Part shown: positions 5,922-5,989 of the stretch, piece by piece | Numbering within the stretch: position 1 is the first letter of the stretch | How the letters are laid out: each line of letters starts with the position of its first letter | Origin: an uncultured Frankiales bacterium | Lineage (GTDB): Bacteria > Actinomycetota > Actinomycetes > Mycobacteriales > SCTD01 | DNA: 5,989 nt | Direction of reading: 5' to 3' | Assembly (NCBI GenBank): GCA_946479905.1 | Contig: CAMLIA010000236.1 | Coordinates: forward strand, 1-5,989 | Position numbers and translations under genes: made by a program | The notes under the pieces: generated by a model | Told to the model about the DNA's origin: nothing | Databases searched by the model: none | What the model saw: the letters and a program-made list of their open reading frames with translations, nothing else

Positions 5922-5989
5922 GCAGTGTGATCGTGGCCGCGTAGCGGCCGCAGTGTGATCGTGGCCGCGTAGCGGCCGCAGTGTGATCG
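5907..5989 (+). repeat. Perfect 28-bp tandem repeat, at least 2.96 copies, reaching the window edge
   Basis: Units lie at 5907-5934, 5935-5962 and 5963-5989; the last lacks only its final base because the window stops. They are identical at every position. Each unit has the GGCCGC-GTA-GCGGCC inverted repeat, a GCGGCCGC octamer (5916, 5944, 5972) and a tail with GTGTGATC. The left boundary is sharp: base 5906 (A) already differs from the corresponding unit base (T). Copies are contiguous, with no spacers. The first copy overlaps the end of the zinc-ribbon gene. Total copy number is unknown. Confidence 0.93.

Noticed and set aside
5925..5932. CRP/GlxR-type operator (GTGTGATC in each repeat unit)
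   Set aside because: Only the TGTGA half-site is present; no matching TCACA half lies at the required spacing.
5916..5979. Cloning-vector or adaptor contamination, because of three NotI-type GCGGCCGC octamers
   Set aside because: The octamers are part of the native-looking repeat and continuous with the gene's own 3' end. I recognise no vector or adaptor sequence around them, although a contig-end artefact remains possible.
5907..5989. CRISPR array
   Set aside because: The 28-bp length is CRISPR-like, but the units are contiguous with no spacers and all positions are identical.

Overview
The window comes from a very GC-rich (well above 70% by eye) member of the Actinomycetota. Third codon positions are almost all G or C. 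Reading by eye I found no TTA or TAA triplet on either strand. Gene content and order match a conserved actinobacterial neighbourhood: a giant glycosyltransferase, a DUF5719 protein, a Zincin_1-type protein on the opposite strand, and a DUF3499 protein. From memory, in Mycobacterium tuberculosis (Rv3260c-Rv3257c) and Streptomyces this block lies between a whiB-family regulator and the phosphomannomutase gene manB. Neither flanking gene is in the window. A FliA/WhiG-like promoter near the right end would fit a motile or sporulating actinomycete, but the genus cannot be fixed from this sequence.

Layout. Bases 24-3239 (+) encode a 1071-residue protein with a cytoplasmic GT2 glycosyltransferase domain fused to a large polytopic membrane region and an extracytoplasmic C-terminal module. 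Its stop overlaps the start of the next gene (ATGA), a 496-residue membrane-anchored extracytoplasmic DUF5719 protein (3236-4726, +). That gene meets the minus-strand Zincin_1-type gene (4723-5172 or 5190, -) tail to tail: one CTAG palindrome supplies both stop codons. The minus-strand gene and the DUF3499 gene (5223-5576, +) diverge from a very short region carrying a GCTAGC palindrome. A 124-bp intergenic region (5577-5700) holds a candidate alternative-sigma promoter and a clear ribosome-binding site for a 71-residue CxxC/CxxC zinc-ribbon protein (5701-5916, +). The window ends inside a perfect 28-bp tandem repeat whose first copy contains the 3' end of that last gene.

How the genes may work together (inference). 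The first two genes are translationally coupled and probably act at the membrane on an envelope glycan: a cytoplasmic sugar-transfer domain, a membrane domain resembling GT-C-type arabinofuranosyltransferase-like proteins, and an anchored extracytoplasmic partner. Manno-sugar supply by the neighbouring manB seen in relatives would fit. The Zincin_1-type, DUF3499 and zinc-ribbon proteins have no established role. The first keeps only half of the HExxH motif and may not be a working protease.

The most notable points are the terminal hairpin-bearing 28-bp array (real, or a contig-end artefact), the FliA/WhiG-like promoter with a palindromic spacer ahead of the small zinc-ribbon gene, the shared-stop convergent overlap, the degenerate metalloprotease motif, and two probable leaderless starts preceded by TAGCNT boxes.
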